The translations under genes and the position numbers were made by a program. The notes below the pieces were generated by a model, which saw only the letters and a list, made by a program, of their open reading frames with translations, was not told the origin of the DNA and did no database searches. Below are positions 43,875 through 56,136 of a stretch of DNA of 64,000 bases, in pieces. This stretch comes from Lactarius indigo. Lineage: Eukaryota; Basidiomycota; Agaricomycetes; Russulales; Russulaceae. Numbering within the stretch: position 1 is the stretch's first letter; the number at the start of each line of letters is the position of its first letter. Location: NCBI GenBank assembly GCA_025766275.1, contig JAFKAC010000027.1, positions 434,001 to 498,000 on the forward strand, in the 5' to 3' direction.

Positions 43875-46535
43875 ATGGCCTCGATGTCCCAAGCTCCTCA
43901 CGAAGATATCGATATAATGAAGGCAGGTGTAGGCCCAGGAACAGGTGCGTTACTCCCACTTGGCTCAATACCCGTCACTGACGTTCTCACAGGCGACTAC
44001 CAGTACCCACCCCAGTCGGCGCAGAATCAAGTACCCCAGGGCGTATCGAACTTTGTTGACGGCTCTGGGCCTATTTTCTCAATGTACTTAGAGATGGCCT
44101 CTGAAGAAGACAATAAGATGGCTGAAGGATGGAAAGCGGACGCTGATGGGATTCTGATATTTGTGCGTCTCCATCATCTAATGCCGTGCTTGACGCCAAC
44201 TGAATGATCACAGACCGGTTTATTCTCTGCTGCCGTTGCATCTTTGATCTCGGTGTCCATTCAGGATATTCGGCCGAACCCACAGGATACCTCCAACTTT
44301 TACCTCGCGAACATCTATCAGACCGTTTCCAACCCGAGTCAACCCAATATTCCCCTTCCTTCTTCCCCACCCCCATTCTCCCCACCAATGTATGCCGTCT
44401 GGGTAAATTCGCTTTGGTTCTTGAGCCTGGTAATCAGCATTTCTTGTGCTCTGCTCGCGACGTTGCTACAACAGTGGGCACGAAGATACCTCAAAGCCAA
44501 TCAGCTACGTTACAGTCCCGACAAGCGAGCTCGGATCCGCACGTTCCTTTCTGAAGGCGTCGACAAGCTCCTCCTTCCTTGGGCAGTTGAAGCATTGCCC
44601 ACACTTCTCCACGCTTCCCTGTTCCTTTTCTTCGCTGGTCTGGTTGTGTTCCTATGGAACGTTAATCTGACTGTTTTCAAGTTGGCGCTGTCATGGGTCG
44701 GCGTTTGCACGGCTCTGTACGGATGCATCACGATCATTCCGATCATTCGTCATGACAGCCCGTACTACACCCCACTCTCATTGCCAGTGTGGAAGATTGT
44801 TAATGGGATATCATTTCTCATATTCCGGGCTCTTCGGAAGCTCACTTATTTGAGTTACTTTAGTTATGAGGCCTATTATCGCTTGAGGGGCTTGGAGATA
44901 CGTTCTCGCCAACTACTCGTGCAGGGCATGCAGAAGGCGGCCGAGAACGCTGCTCTGAATGCACCATCGGAGATCGATACTCGCGCATTTCTGTGGACGT
45001 TCGACAGTTTGGACGAAGATCACGAACTGGAGCGCTTCTTTTCCGGCTTACCCGGCATCCGCAGCTCCAAGGTGGCCGACGACCCTCTGCCCGGTCTCAC
45101 CGATGAGGCCAAAGACAAGCTTTCCTTTGCATTGATAGGACTCTTTGATCGCACTTTCTCATCCGATTTACTTCCTGGGCCTCTCAAAAACCATCGGGCC
45201 ATCATCTGTGCGAAAGCCCTTGATCCGCTGCAATTTCCCTATGCATTCTGGCGTATCCTCCACGGGGTCATTTCCTCGGATCAACATAGGGGACTGCAAA
45301 CCACAGAATTTATCCGTGTCATGCGAAGTTGGTGCAGTGGTGGAGACCGAGAAACTGCATTACTTGGAGAGGCCATGTTCACCTGTCTTATTGCAACAGC
45401 GCAACGCTACAATGACTCTTGGCTTATTTCGGCCCCCAATAAACTGGGAATCCCAGAAGCTGACCTCCGACGCTACGCCACAGATTGCAACTTGTCATTT
45501 ACGAGCTTGATTCACATCATTCACCACCAATTTAGCCAGTTCGGGAAATCGTCTGGGCCAGGTTACTGGTTCTCGTCTGTTCTAGAGAAAGCCTCGGAAT
45601 TAAATGTGCAAGATACGTCACCCGATCTGCAGCACGAGTTCTGTGCACTCTGGAATCAAATCGCCCTCAAAGCGCAGAATGACAGCGATCGGGGGATGGC
45701 GACATATATCCTCAGACCGATTCGGCAGGTATACATCGCTCTTCATGAAGGTACCGATGCTGCCCCAACACAATTCTCCGTCTCCACCCCTGTTTGGGAT
45801 GACGTTCTGTGGGACCCAAGCTCGTATCCACGTTGCAATGTCATTAGCCATATTCCCGACTCTGCTTCGACAACCTCAGCTCACTCTGTCCTGCACGGTA
45901 ATGACGCGCCGCTCCCTGCTCTCCTTACCAGTCACGATGTGCCTTCCTCGACCGTACCTGCCCCACCTCACATTATCGAAAGCCTCACGGATATACCGCT
46001 TGACGACTTCCACCCTCGGACCGCTCATCAGACGACCACCGAAATACCCCACCCTACTTCTGCGACCTCAACATCCGCCCCTCCTCTTTCCTCTACCTCC
46101 CCACCCGCTGCCGCTACCCTCAAGCATAACGCAGATCTCATGGTGCCTTTTAATCCACCGAGCCACCCTTCAGCTTCTTATCCAATTCTCGACAATACAC
46201 TCCCTACAGGTTTGTCGCTGTCTTCACACTTGCCCATGGCTCGATCTGACCTCTCGCCTTTTTACACAGAACTTCATCGTCCGGAAATAATCCCTACTAC
46301 TCCCAGCGCTTCGATAGGGTCCGCCTCTGCACCTGATCTGCGTGCTGCTGCCGAGGATGATGACACCCCGAAGCCTGGTTCACGCAATGAAAATAACGAT
46401 CTTGACCCCCCCTCGGCGATTCGCTTAATCAACGCAAACGCTGCGTCCACCTTAGATACCTTACTTCAATCCCCGTCACCATCGGTCACTGACACGGACC
46501 CAGCCATTGCAGGCATTTCACCACTGTTGAAATGA
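43875..46535 (+). CDS. DUF6535 domain membrane protein (copy 2), tail replaced by an LTR
   Basis: Exons 43875-43944, 43993-44162 and 44214-46535, giving 853 residues; introns of 48 and 51 nt. It has the same architecture as copy 1: TGLFSAAVASL, membrane segments LWFLSLVISISCALL and LLHASLFLFFAGLVVF, the DEDHELERFFSGLPG block, and a Ser/Pro-rich tail. After PAIAGISP the frame enters a solo LTR and stops as LLK (TGA 46533-46535), so the usual last 26 or so residues are lost. A 60-nt GT...CACAG segment at 46210-46269 could be an optional in-frame intron. Expression and function cannot be judged. Confidence 0.82.
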
Positions 46536-46870
46536 GAGTGTGCGTCCACGCGCGAGTTACCTCGGCGTCGGGCATGAGTGAAACGCGAGGTGTAGTCTCG
46601 CATCACGATCCTTAGATACAATTCGGACTTTACTTTACGAGTATGATCAGGGACAATCCGTTCCCCTCTACTTAGTTGAGATATCATCGGTACTGGTGAT
46701 TTCACGTGTAGTAGCTACGTTCTTTACGATGTATTTAAGTCGCCTTATGCGCACCTGGTGCTTCAGTCGTTTCTGACAACGTCTGGTGTGCCAGGCAAGT
46801 AGTTTTATTATTCTGTCTAATACAGTCGTTTCTGACAACGTCTGGTGTGCCAGCCCGCTGCGTTTTATCA
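46525..46870 (+). repeat. solo LTR in the 3' end of DUF6535 copy 2
   Basis: A 346-bp insert with TG...CA ends (TGTTGAAATG...TTTTATCA) flanked by ACCAC at 46520-46524 and 46871-46875. The gene sequence resumes as GTGAACCAAATACC, matching copy 1. Inside, a 31-bp segment is repeated at 46764-46794 and 46823-46853. The strand is uncertain. Confidence 0.85.
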
Positions 46871-49800
46871 ACCACGTGAACCAAATACCGAGCGCACAGG
46901 AGGAGGTCGCCCACCACAGTCTTTCCGTTGCTCGTATGATATCGTTTAACGTCTCCCGATCTCTTCGATGCTCGTGTGCAATATAGGGTATATATTCCCC
47001 CGATATCACCGTAGCTGATACTATTCAACACTTTTCTCATCCTATGTATATACTGCCCTATTACATGGTGCAAATACGTGGCGAAATGTGTAAGCTTGGT
47101 CCAGTGGAGGTTAGTGAGTGAGAAGCTCTTCCCTTAAGTGGGTCAGTGAGCGTACCAGGAAGTGACGCAGAGGCCTCTGCGCACAGACTAGTCGTTTCTA
47201 TTCCCTCAGCTCCGGTAGTCTCTGGGAAAAGTTTCTCCTTGGGCCTCTTATTGAGAGTAGCGTTGCAACGTTGAGAAACTTATAGAGTCGGTACTATGTG
47301 GAGCCGTTCGAAGATGGGGGACAAGGACGTTTTAGGTAGTACAGGTTACAGGGAACTCGTGGCGAATTACCTAATGGGTCAATGAGTACGAGTAAACATG
47401 GATAAGACATGCGGTCGAGCGAATTCTGCTACCGTCGACAAATCCTTGTGCGCCCACCCATGCAGACCAAATAGCGCGCAACGTCTGCGCGGGCCACGCG
47501 AGCATGCAAGTTGACGAGTCCGTGAGGATCTCTTTTATATATAATATGGTCAGTGCAGTCAAGAAAGAAAGCATCGAAGCGAAGCGAAGAAAAATAATTG
47601 GCAGCGGAGGCGGAGGAAATTCTTACTTACCATTGGTGATGTGTCTGCGTGCACGTGCTGGCAGGCATCCAGGTCGTCCAGCCGCTGCTTTGGAATGTCT
47701 GGAGGAACATAAAGAGCAAGTGCACTTGCGCAACGAGGACCGCATTGAGTTTGACGAGAGGGAGGGCCAAGACGACAGTTAGGTCGGACAGGGCCATGGC
47801 GATCGCGTCGAGTACGGTAAGCTGCGTGGCTTGCGATGCTAGGGGATGTGTGCGAGCTTTTCAGCGGTAGGCCACAGGTATGTACGGAGAGCGAGATGCG
47901 TCAGCAGGCGAATGGGAGAGAGGTAAAGGACGCACGGCTATCCTTCTTTGGAGAAGACGTCGCAAGATGCTCTCAAAAAAGCTTCTTTGAGGTGGTGATC
48001 TTCCACTCATTCAGCTACCTCTTGACGAGAAAACTCCAAAATGCGCAGTTTGTTACTTGTTCCAGGAACACATGGGAGAGGGTTGTAGGATGAGAAATGG
48101 AAGGAATATTGTCGTGGGTGCGTGTCGAAGTTCGTCAAAGCTTACACAAATGGTTGATGAGCACTAGGAGCGCTAGGAGATACCACACCGATGCAGAGAC
48201 GCACGCGTGGTACTTGAATATTATAGCTTGAACGCAGACCCTGTAGTCGCGTGTATGACGATAGGATTAATAGAGAATCGGTCGACCGTGCATTTAATGG
48301 ATGGGGATAAACAAATATTGAAGGATTCTTCGATCTGTGTTGCGGGACGGTAATATGATGGCGGGTCAAAGGAGGCGACTTCCTCGACACTTTAGCACTC
48401 ACAGTGGTCCATCGCCCAAACCCTTGACATCAATAGGATAGAAAATACCTCTCTTTTCCTCGCACCGTCATCAGATAGGTAGTCAACCGTCCTCGACTAC
48501 AAGGTCCTCTCGAATCGATTGGAAAGAAGGTGCATATTCGGGTCTGCCTTCCGAGAGGTACCCTGTGAGTAGCCGGTAGATCTGTGCATCGTCTTGGATT
48601 GTAGAACAGCTGAATATCCACGGACAGTACCCTCTGCGGCAATTGAGATATTAGATAGATGAGAAACAAGGGTTAGGAGACACCAGAATGAGGGTAGAAT
48701 GCACGCGCAGTACTTGATAGCGGACTCTAGGGCTGGGAATTGGCGGGGTCAGTCACACGCATTTGGCAAGGTTAATAGGTAGACACAAAAAAGGTCGAAG
48801 ATCTTTGCTGCAAGTCGGTAGTGAGACGGGACAACCAATTCCATTGGATGGCAGGTGGGAGGAAGACGAATTCGGCCACAGGAAATCAGGAGAGCACGGT
48901 GTTGATGAGTGCGAGACGATCGCTACCGCAAAGGTCGAACCAAATATACGTGCGGCGGCGCATAACGCCCGACGGTCTGCGCGAGCTTGTCCGCAGACAA
49001 ACTGGCACGGTTCGCCTTATTCACGATAAGTTTAATGTATGGTTATCGCCAGGGAGAAAAGGAGGGGGAGAGCTCACCATCATGACTCAGCGCTCGATTT
49101 GAGTCGCGGCGCAGCGGCTGCCTGCACATACGGTCCTCTGCAATCCGCGGGCAGCGAGAACGAGTAGATACACGTTGCGCTCGAGTTGAGCGACATACAG
49201 ACCTCCATTTACTTTACGTATTTTTGCGCTGTCGTTGGAGAGCTGGGCGTCGAAGAGAGATGGACTGCAGGGACACGTACCATGTTCTTACGTGGCACCT
49301 GTGTGTGTACGATGCTAGTCGCGCGCATCCTCAAGCCCACCACTTGGGAATATCCAGAAGTGTGCAAACAATGGGTTCCCATGCGCAGCAAGGGTCAACA
49401 TCGAGCTTGAAGCTCGAAGACCGAAGACCGAAACAATGTTGAAGATGGTCGGATTGGACAGGGCCGTGTTGATCGCATCAATAATGGTGGGCTGTGTCGC
49501 TGCGATGCGAGGTCTCTGCACGGAGAGCAAGCATCAGCTGGGGAAGCAGAAAGAGAAGCAGAGGCCGTACTGCTGCCCCACTTTGGAAAACGCGTAGACA
49601 AGCGGCGCTCTTCTCCGAGGGCAAGACTCACATTCCTTTAGATACTTCTTGAGATAGGCGCAGGATACCTGCTGTACGTGATGCCCGTCGTTTGTGCTGG
49701 AGAGATCTGGGAGCGCGTTGTAGACCGAGAACTTGAAGACGGACGGCAGGTTGTCGTTGGAGCGCGGTTTCGTGGTCACGTGTAATATCGGGCATAAGAA

Positions 49801-50589
49801 ATGCTGACGTCATGGATAAATCCCATTGGTGATTGCCAGTCTATCATGTTCAACTTGGAGCAGGAATAGCGTATGTCATTCATTGTTTATGGACTCAATT
49901 CCGTGAATCTCATGGAGCAGAAGGGCAGAGACTCCCTATTAGTCCCATAACAACAAACGCTTTTCGCTCACTCTTCAACCCGGTGCCTACGTTTGACTAT
50001 CATCGACGTTCGAGCCTTCTCTCATTCTCGGTGTTCTATTTGTATCCTTCGGTGCGTAGTCGTTTATCTTCGAAGCTACCCTTCTCATGTGAAAAACAAG
50101 TTTCCGGTTCTGTTGTCTCTATGGCTTCAATCAATGATCCGCCCATATCCTCCTCTCCAAGGTCGGTCCACGGCGGCCATGACTGCTCCCCAACACGATA
50201 TCGCAGTTCATCCCAAGACAGCGATGCCGAATTCGCCGCTCAAAGGTCTCCAACTATCTCACGTTCTTTCAACCCAACCCTCCGCTATTCACGACCAGCA
50301 GTCATTCGACTTTGAAACGATGGACATTTTTGCCAAGGCGGAGAAGAAACGTCTTGGTTTGCTGAATAGCCCATCAGACGAGTGTCCGCAGGTGCTGCGA
50401 ACTCGCAAGCCTTCGCAGGCGAGTGCAAGCGGTGAGGTGGGGTCAAGTGGCGGCAACAGGATGGATTTCCGGCTTCCCGCATCGCGTAGTATGCAAGAGC
50501 GTAAACTGAGCCAGAGAAATGCGAGGCCACGACGTCATGGCAGCGGGAAGGTCACATTGTTCGAAGGGTTAGCTGGCGTCCCACCTGGG
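46871..50589. other. 3' end of copy 2 and spacer to copy 3
   Basis: 46871-46950 is the severed 3' end of copy 2. From about 47040 the sequence repeats the spacer at 40840-43870, with the same decayed minus-strand blocks. The frame at 49993-50718 includes FDFETMDIFAKAEKKRLG and a basic Ser-rich stretch, with no clear start; I do not recognise it. Its last part belongs to the DUF6535 pseudogene. Confidence 0.45.
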
Positions 50590-51245
50590 TCACTGTCCAC
50601 CGGGATTGCTCCTCCACGGCCCTGCACGGATGCATCAGATTTATGCCTATCGTTCGTCGTGATAGTCCGCGCTATATATCGCTTTCATCATCGGTGCGGC
50701 TCATCGGTTTTGGGATAGCACACATCTACTCTCAGGTTCGTTCGTGGTTCTATTTTCCGGTTCACAATCATCGTCCGACCTTTCATAGATCCTAGAGCCG
50801 TCACTACACGTTACTCTTGCAGGGCACCACAATTTTGACGTCCCATCGCTACCTTCTCCCATCCATGTTCTAGACGACGTGCCCTCTACAGGCCCACAGG
50901 CGTCTTTAAACTCTTCGGTGACTGGGTCTGACTACGCATCTTCACCAGATCTCCTTCGCCGCTGCTGGCCCCCGCTTCTCTCGGCCCATCTCGTCCACGG
51001 CTGTCTTCTGTACCTGATCCGGACGTTGTTGCAGGGTTGTCCAAAGGCTTCATTGCAGAAAGGAACGACGCTCTCGACCCCCCTTCGGCGATTCGCGAGA
51101 ATATTATGGATGCCTCGGGTCTTCCACCTTCACATGGCCAGTATGATATTGTTAAACATGCTGCTCAAGTGTGCATTTTCGATCGGGCATATATTCCTGT
51201 TGAGTTCTCGATATCACCGCCGATAATACTCAATACATGTTCTTA
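50590..51245 (+). pseudogene. DUF6535 remnant (copy 3)
   Basis: From about 50600 the DNA aligns with copy 4 from about 53690 (the CTVLYGCITLMPIIRHDSPYY region, through the LLQG segment near 50820). It then jumps to the Ser/Pro-rich tail (PQASLNSSVTGS near 50890) and the conserved end (RNDALDPPSAI, YDIVK). The 5' exons, most membrane segments and the central block are missing and several frames are used. The same tail fragment is found in the minus-strand remnant at 2189-2931. Confidence 0.75.
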
Positions 51246-52864
51246 ATTTCTGTACATACCGTTTTATTATGCTGTACAAATACCTTGGCGAAATGTGCGT
51301 AAGCTCGAGTAGCGTTGGAAATGTGAGGATCTCAACGTTCTTCTTGACCCACTGCGGGCAACGAGAGCTTACCTAGAAGTGACACGAAAGCCTCTCCCGG
51401 CACCCAGACAACCATATCTATCTTCTCCTCAGTACCGACTTAGACAGTGTCCGCAAAAAACTAGTTTAGGTCTCTTGTTGAGAGCAGCGTCGAGCATCAT
51501 GCAGAGTTGGTACCAGGAGCCATTCCAAGACTGGGGATAAGGACATTGCAGGAGAGTAGTTCGAATTACAGTGACAAGTCGGTGAGTACAAGTAGACATA
51601 CTGCTACCCTCGACGTCGAGAATGACAAACCCTTGTGCATGTTTGAGACTAATGTGAATATCCCACCATAGGGGTCTCAAACTACTTCACTACCACCAGT
51701 GACTGCCCCGTTACAGCGCTGGGAGAAGGCGACGACGTCGAGCCAGGCGGCCCACCAAAAGAGGCCCAAGACCAACAGCATTCACGTCTGCAGACCGAAT
51801 ACGCCTGCGAATGCTTGGCCTTGAACAAGCTAGCACAGGCTACTTTATATTTAGTAACGTCAGTGAAGAAAAAGAGGAAATGAATTTGGTGGGGGTGGAG
51901 GGAAGACTCACCATAAGTGATCCAGCTGTCCAGCGCTGAGCGCTCTACCAGGGTTGTGGACACGTGCTGTAATTATGGCGGTATCTGCGTGTGCGTACTG
52001 GCAGGTGTGCAGGTCATCCAGCCCGCCACCTGGGGATATCCGGAGGAGCATGAAGAGCGAGTGCTTGCGCAGCGATCACGTCGAGTCTAAGGAGAGGGCC
52101 AAGATAGTAGGGGTCGGGCAGGGCAGTCGCAGTCGCGTCGAATATTGCAAGTTGTATCGTCTGCGATGCAGGTTTACAGTAACGAGGGGACAGGCGTGCA
52201 CAGTTCGCACGGAGAGCGAGATGCGTGAGCAGGCGAAGCGGAGAGAGAGGAAAGGGACGCACGGCTGCTCTGCTCCAGAAAAGACGTTGCAAAACGCTCC
52301 CACAAAGACTTCATTGAGGGTGTGATCTCACACTCCTCAAGTCACTTCTTGACGTCAACGCGGGAAACCTGCAATGCAACCCATCGCCTGACTCTTGAAC
52401 TTTCTCTGAACCTCTCGGTATGACCCGCTGGGAAATAGAAGAATAGAGTCAAGTATACAGAATTGTTAATGGAGACGAGGAGCGTTCAATTGGTCCGATA
52501 TTGTATGATCGGATTGAGAGGAAGGCAGCCAGCGGTAGGTGTTACATCACTGATTCGGTTCGATTTCAGCGCTGATCGATATTTCGTCCAAACAAAACGC
52601 CCAATACTGGATTTTATTCGACAATCCCCTCCAGTCTTTACCGGCATGTTGACTCCCTCTTTTACCGTGCAGTTCAGAGACTCAAAAGTACACAATATGA
52701 GAAATGAATCCTATTTCACAACAACGATTTATTGAGCATCCGGCGCTTGCGATTCGGTCGAGCCTCGTGTCCCGTCACGGTCGCGGCGATAAGTCGTTCT
52801 GGCTGTAACACGCTCTACCCTACTTCTTTGTGCTCTCTACAATCGACTCACCTCATAGTATTCA
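51246..52864. other. shortened spacer between copies 3 and 4
   Basis: It matches the start of the other spacers (gaaatgtgcgtaagctcgag near 51293) and their first decayed block (about 51960-52330). The second block is missing. No gene is seen. Confidence 0.5.
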
Positions 52865-55668
52865 ATGTCCCGAGCTCCTCATGAGGCTAATAATGTACCT
52901 GGCGCAGGATTTGATGAAGGTACTGATTTCCTACATGACTCTATCCTCCCCGTTCTTATCTAGCCTGCCGTCAACACAGGTGACCAGTACCCTCAATTGA
53001 GACAAAATCAAGCATCGCACGCCGCATCTAATTTCTTCGATGGCTCCGGGCCTATTTTTTCAATGTACATGGAGGTGGCGACGGAAGAGGACAAGAAGAT
53101 GGCGGCTGAGAACTGGAAAGCGGATGCCGACGGGATCCTTATATTCGTTCGTCTCTATCTTTTGCTTCATTCTAACTTGATAAACTCAATGGTCATAGAC
53201 TGGTTTATTCTCCGCTGCTGTTGCGTCGTTTATCTCAGTATCCATTCAGGACATCCGACCGAACCCACAAGATACTTCCAACTTCTACCTCGCGAATATC
53301 TATCAGACTATCGCCGATCCAAGTGGATTTAACATTTCAAGTTCCCTTCCTGCCTCTCCACCCCCATTCTCTCCACCAAACTACGCAATTTGGGTGAACT
53401 CGCTTTGGTTTATGAGCCTGGTCATCAGTCTTACCTGTGCCCTGCTCGTGACGTTGCTGCAGCAATGGGCACGAAGATATCTCAAGGTCACTCAGACACG
53501 TTACAGCCCACACAAGCGTGCACGAATTCGTGCGTTCTTTGCCGAAGGTGTCGACAAGTTTCTCCTCCCATGGGTGGTCGAAACATTACCTGCGCTTCTC
53601 CACATTTCCCTGTTCCTGTTCTTCGCCGGCCTGGTTGTTTTCTTATGCAACGTTTATATCACGACTTTTAAGTTGGTGTTGGTGTGGGTCGGCGTTTGCA
53701 CGGTCCTGTATGGTTGCATCACATTGATGCCAATCATTCGTCATGACAGCCCATACTATACATCGCTTTCGTCCTCCGTCTGGGTCATTGCTTTTTGGAT
53801 ACGAAGTATCATCTCTCAGGTTCGCGGGTGGTTCCTTTTTTCAGTTGACCATCGTCATCCAGTCTTTAGGAGATCCTGGGGCCGTTACCACAGAGTGCTC
53901 TTGCAGGGCATGCATAAGACTGCTGAGGAAACTGCTCTGGAGTCCCAACCAGACATCGATGCTCGCGCCTTGATGTGGACGTTCGACAGTTTGGACGAAG
54001 ATCACGAACTGGAGCGCTTCTTTTCCGGCTTACCCGGCATCCGCAGCTCCAAGGTAGTCAAAGATCCTCTGCCCGGTCTCACCGAAGATGCCAAACACAA
54101 GCTTTCTGATGCATTGATAGGATTCTTTGGACGCACTTTCTCATCCGATTTGCTTCCCAGGCCTGTCAAAAACCACCGGGCCATCATCTGTGCGAAAGCC
54201 CTTGACCCGCTGCAATTTCCCTCAGCATTCTGGCATATCCTCCGCAGGGTCATTTCTGAGAGTCAACATCATGATAGCAGACTGCAAACCACTGAATTTA
54301 TCCGTGTCATGCGAGGTTGGCACAGTGGCGGAGACCGAGAAACTGAATTACTTGCAGAGGCCATGTTCACCTGTCTTATTGCAAGAGCGCAACGCCGCAA
54401 CAACTCTTGGCTTATTTTCGCCCCCAATAAACTAGGAATCCCAGAAGCTGACCTCCGACGCTACGCCACAGACAGCAGCTTGTCACTTACAAGCTTGATT
54501 CACATCGCCGGCCACCAATTTAGCCAGTTCGGGAAACTGCTCTGGCTAGATCACTGGTTCTCGGATGTTCTAGAGGAAGCTTCAAAATTCAATGTGCAAG
54601 ATACGTCACCCGATCTGCAGCACAAGTTCTGTGCGCTTTGGAATCGAATCGTTCTCAAAGTGCAGAATGACGACGATCGGGGGATGGTGGGATGTATTCT
54701 CAGACCGATTCGGAAGGTATACATTGCTCTTCATCAAGGTACCGGTGCTGCCCCAACACAATTCTCCGCCTCCACCCATGATTGGGATGACATTCTGTAC
54801 GACCCAAGATCGTATCCACGGTGTGACATTGTTAGCCATATTCACGTCCCTTCTCCCACAACCTTGGCTTGGGATGTCATGCATGATGATGACGCACTGC
54901 TCCCTGCTCCCCTTACCAGTCCCAATATGCCTTCCTCGTCCGTACCTGCCCTGCCTCAAATCCTCGAAAGCCTCACGGATATACCACTTGACGACTTCCA
55001 CCTCCGGACCGCTCACCAGATGACCACCGAAAGCGTCTCATTTCCTGTCACCGAACCAGATGCAGCGACCGTTGATGCGTTTGCCACCCCTGGCCGATTA
55101 ATACCCCACCCTACTTCTGCAACCTCGACATCCACCCCTCCTCTTTCCTCTACCTCCCCACCCGCTGCCGTTGTCCTCCAGCACAATGCAGATCTCATGA
55201 AACCTTCCGATCCACCAAACCACCCTTCTTCAGCTTCTCGTCCAATTCTCGGCAATACACTCCCTACAGGTTTGTCGTTATTTTCACACTTGCCCACGAC
55301 TCGACCTGACCGGATCTGACCCATTGTCTTCTCTCACAGAACGTCATTGTTCAGAAATAATCCCTACTACTCTCAGCGCTTCGATAGGGCTGGCCTCTGC
55401 GCCTGATCTGCATGTTGCTGTCGAGGATGATGGCAGCCCGAAGCTTGGTCCTTGCAAGGAAAAGGACGCTCTTGACCCCCCTTTGGCGATTTGCTCAATC
55501 CATGCAAACGCTATGGTCACCGTAGACACTCCACTGCAATCCCCGAGGCAATCCCCTTCACTACCATCGGTCACTGACATGGACTCAGTGTCACGTTTCG
55601 GTTTGGATGGACTGCACGACTCATACCCTTACTGTACCGGTTGTCACTACGGCGGTAAGGTATATTAG
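52865..55668 (+). CDS. DUF6535 domain membrane protein (copy 4), 3' end cut by element A
   Basis: Exons 52865-52919, 52980-53146, 53199-55269 and 55340-55668, 873 residues as it stands. Introns are 60, 52 and 70 nt. The last intron removes an in-frame TGA (55317-55319), so it is needed for a full product. The N-terminal segment, membrane segments (LWFMSLVISLTCALL, LLHISLFLFFAGLVVF) and the DEDHELERFFSGLPG block match copies 1 and 2. Native coding stops at 55588 (SVTDMDS). The following 27 codons come from the LTR of element A and stop at 55666-55668. The lost 3' end is found inverted at 4633. The gene is probably altered in its tail only. Confidence 0.8.
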
Positions 55669-56117
55669 TGACGGACTTACTTACTGTGATACGGTAGTGC
55701 GATAGGCGATAGAGACTCGATAGCTGACTGATGACTGACGCCACTAGTACTGGTACTAGTAGTATTAGGGTTCGCGCTGTTTCTGCGATACGTTGGACGC
55801 TACTTACTGTGACTCATAGCAGCGCTTCAAAGCCTGCTAGAACGAGTATTTAAACTGTCTTGTGAAGACCAAGATACGCCATCTTGGTCTTCTTGAATCG
55901 TCACTTGTTCTTCTCTTCTCTTGTTTCTCTTTGACTCTAAATCTCTTCGCTCCAATTCCATTCGCAACTTCAGAATCTTCGACTTGCCGGTGTACCTTCG
56001 TGTATTCACCGAGGCAAGGACTTGGACCTCCGCGTCTTCAAGGTTGAAACTTCAATACAGCTAAGTTGTTGCCGCCAACCGAGCTCAAGTCGAGCTAAAC
56101 GTCGTGGCGACGTTACA
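55589..56117 (+). repeat. 5' LTR of element A
   Basis: TGTCACGTTTCGG...GCGACGTTACA. TATTTAAA at 55847-55854 is followed by the hairpin at 55864-55892. Its variants match the LTR at 4634-5162. Confidence 0.93.
55864..55892 (+). promoter_or_regulatory. perfect 12-bp hairpin at the predicted transcript start of element A
   Basis: GAAGACCAAGAT, loop ACGCC, ATCTTGGTCTTC. The right arm starts 34 bp after TATTTAAA. Its first 11 bases (55881-55891) are the exact complement of AAGACCAAGAT at 56120-56130, 2 bp after the LTR. In Tf1 the first 11 bases of the RNA prime in this way. Confidence 0.7.
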
Positions 56118-56119
56118 TT

Positions 56120-56130
56120 AAGACCAAGAT
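56120..56130 (+). other. primer-binding site of element A (self-priming type)
   Basis: AAGACCAAGAT is complementary to 55881-55891. The same arrangement is present in elements 1 and 4 on the minus strand. Confidence 0.7.
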
Positions 56131-56136
56131 AACACC

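Noticed and set aside
49993..50718. A 241-codon gene upstream of the copy 3 remnant
   Set aside because: It has no ATG at its start, its end is DUF6535 debris in a different frame, and the middle has no recognisable domain.
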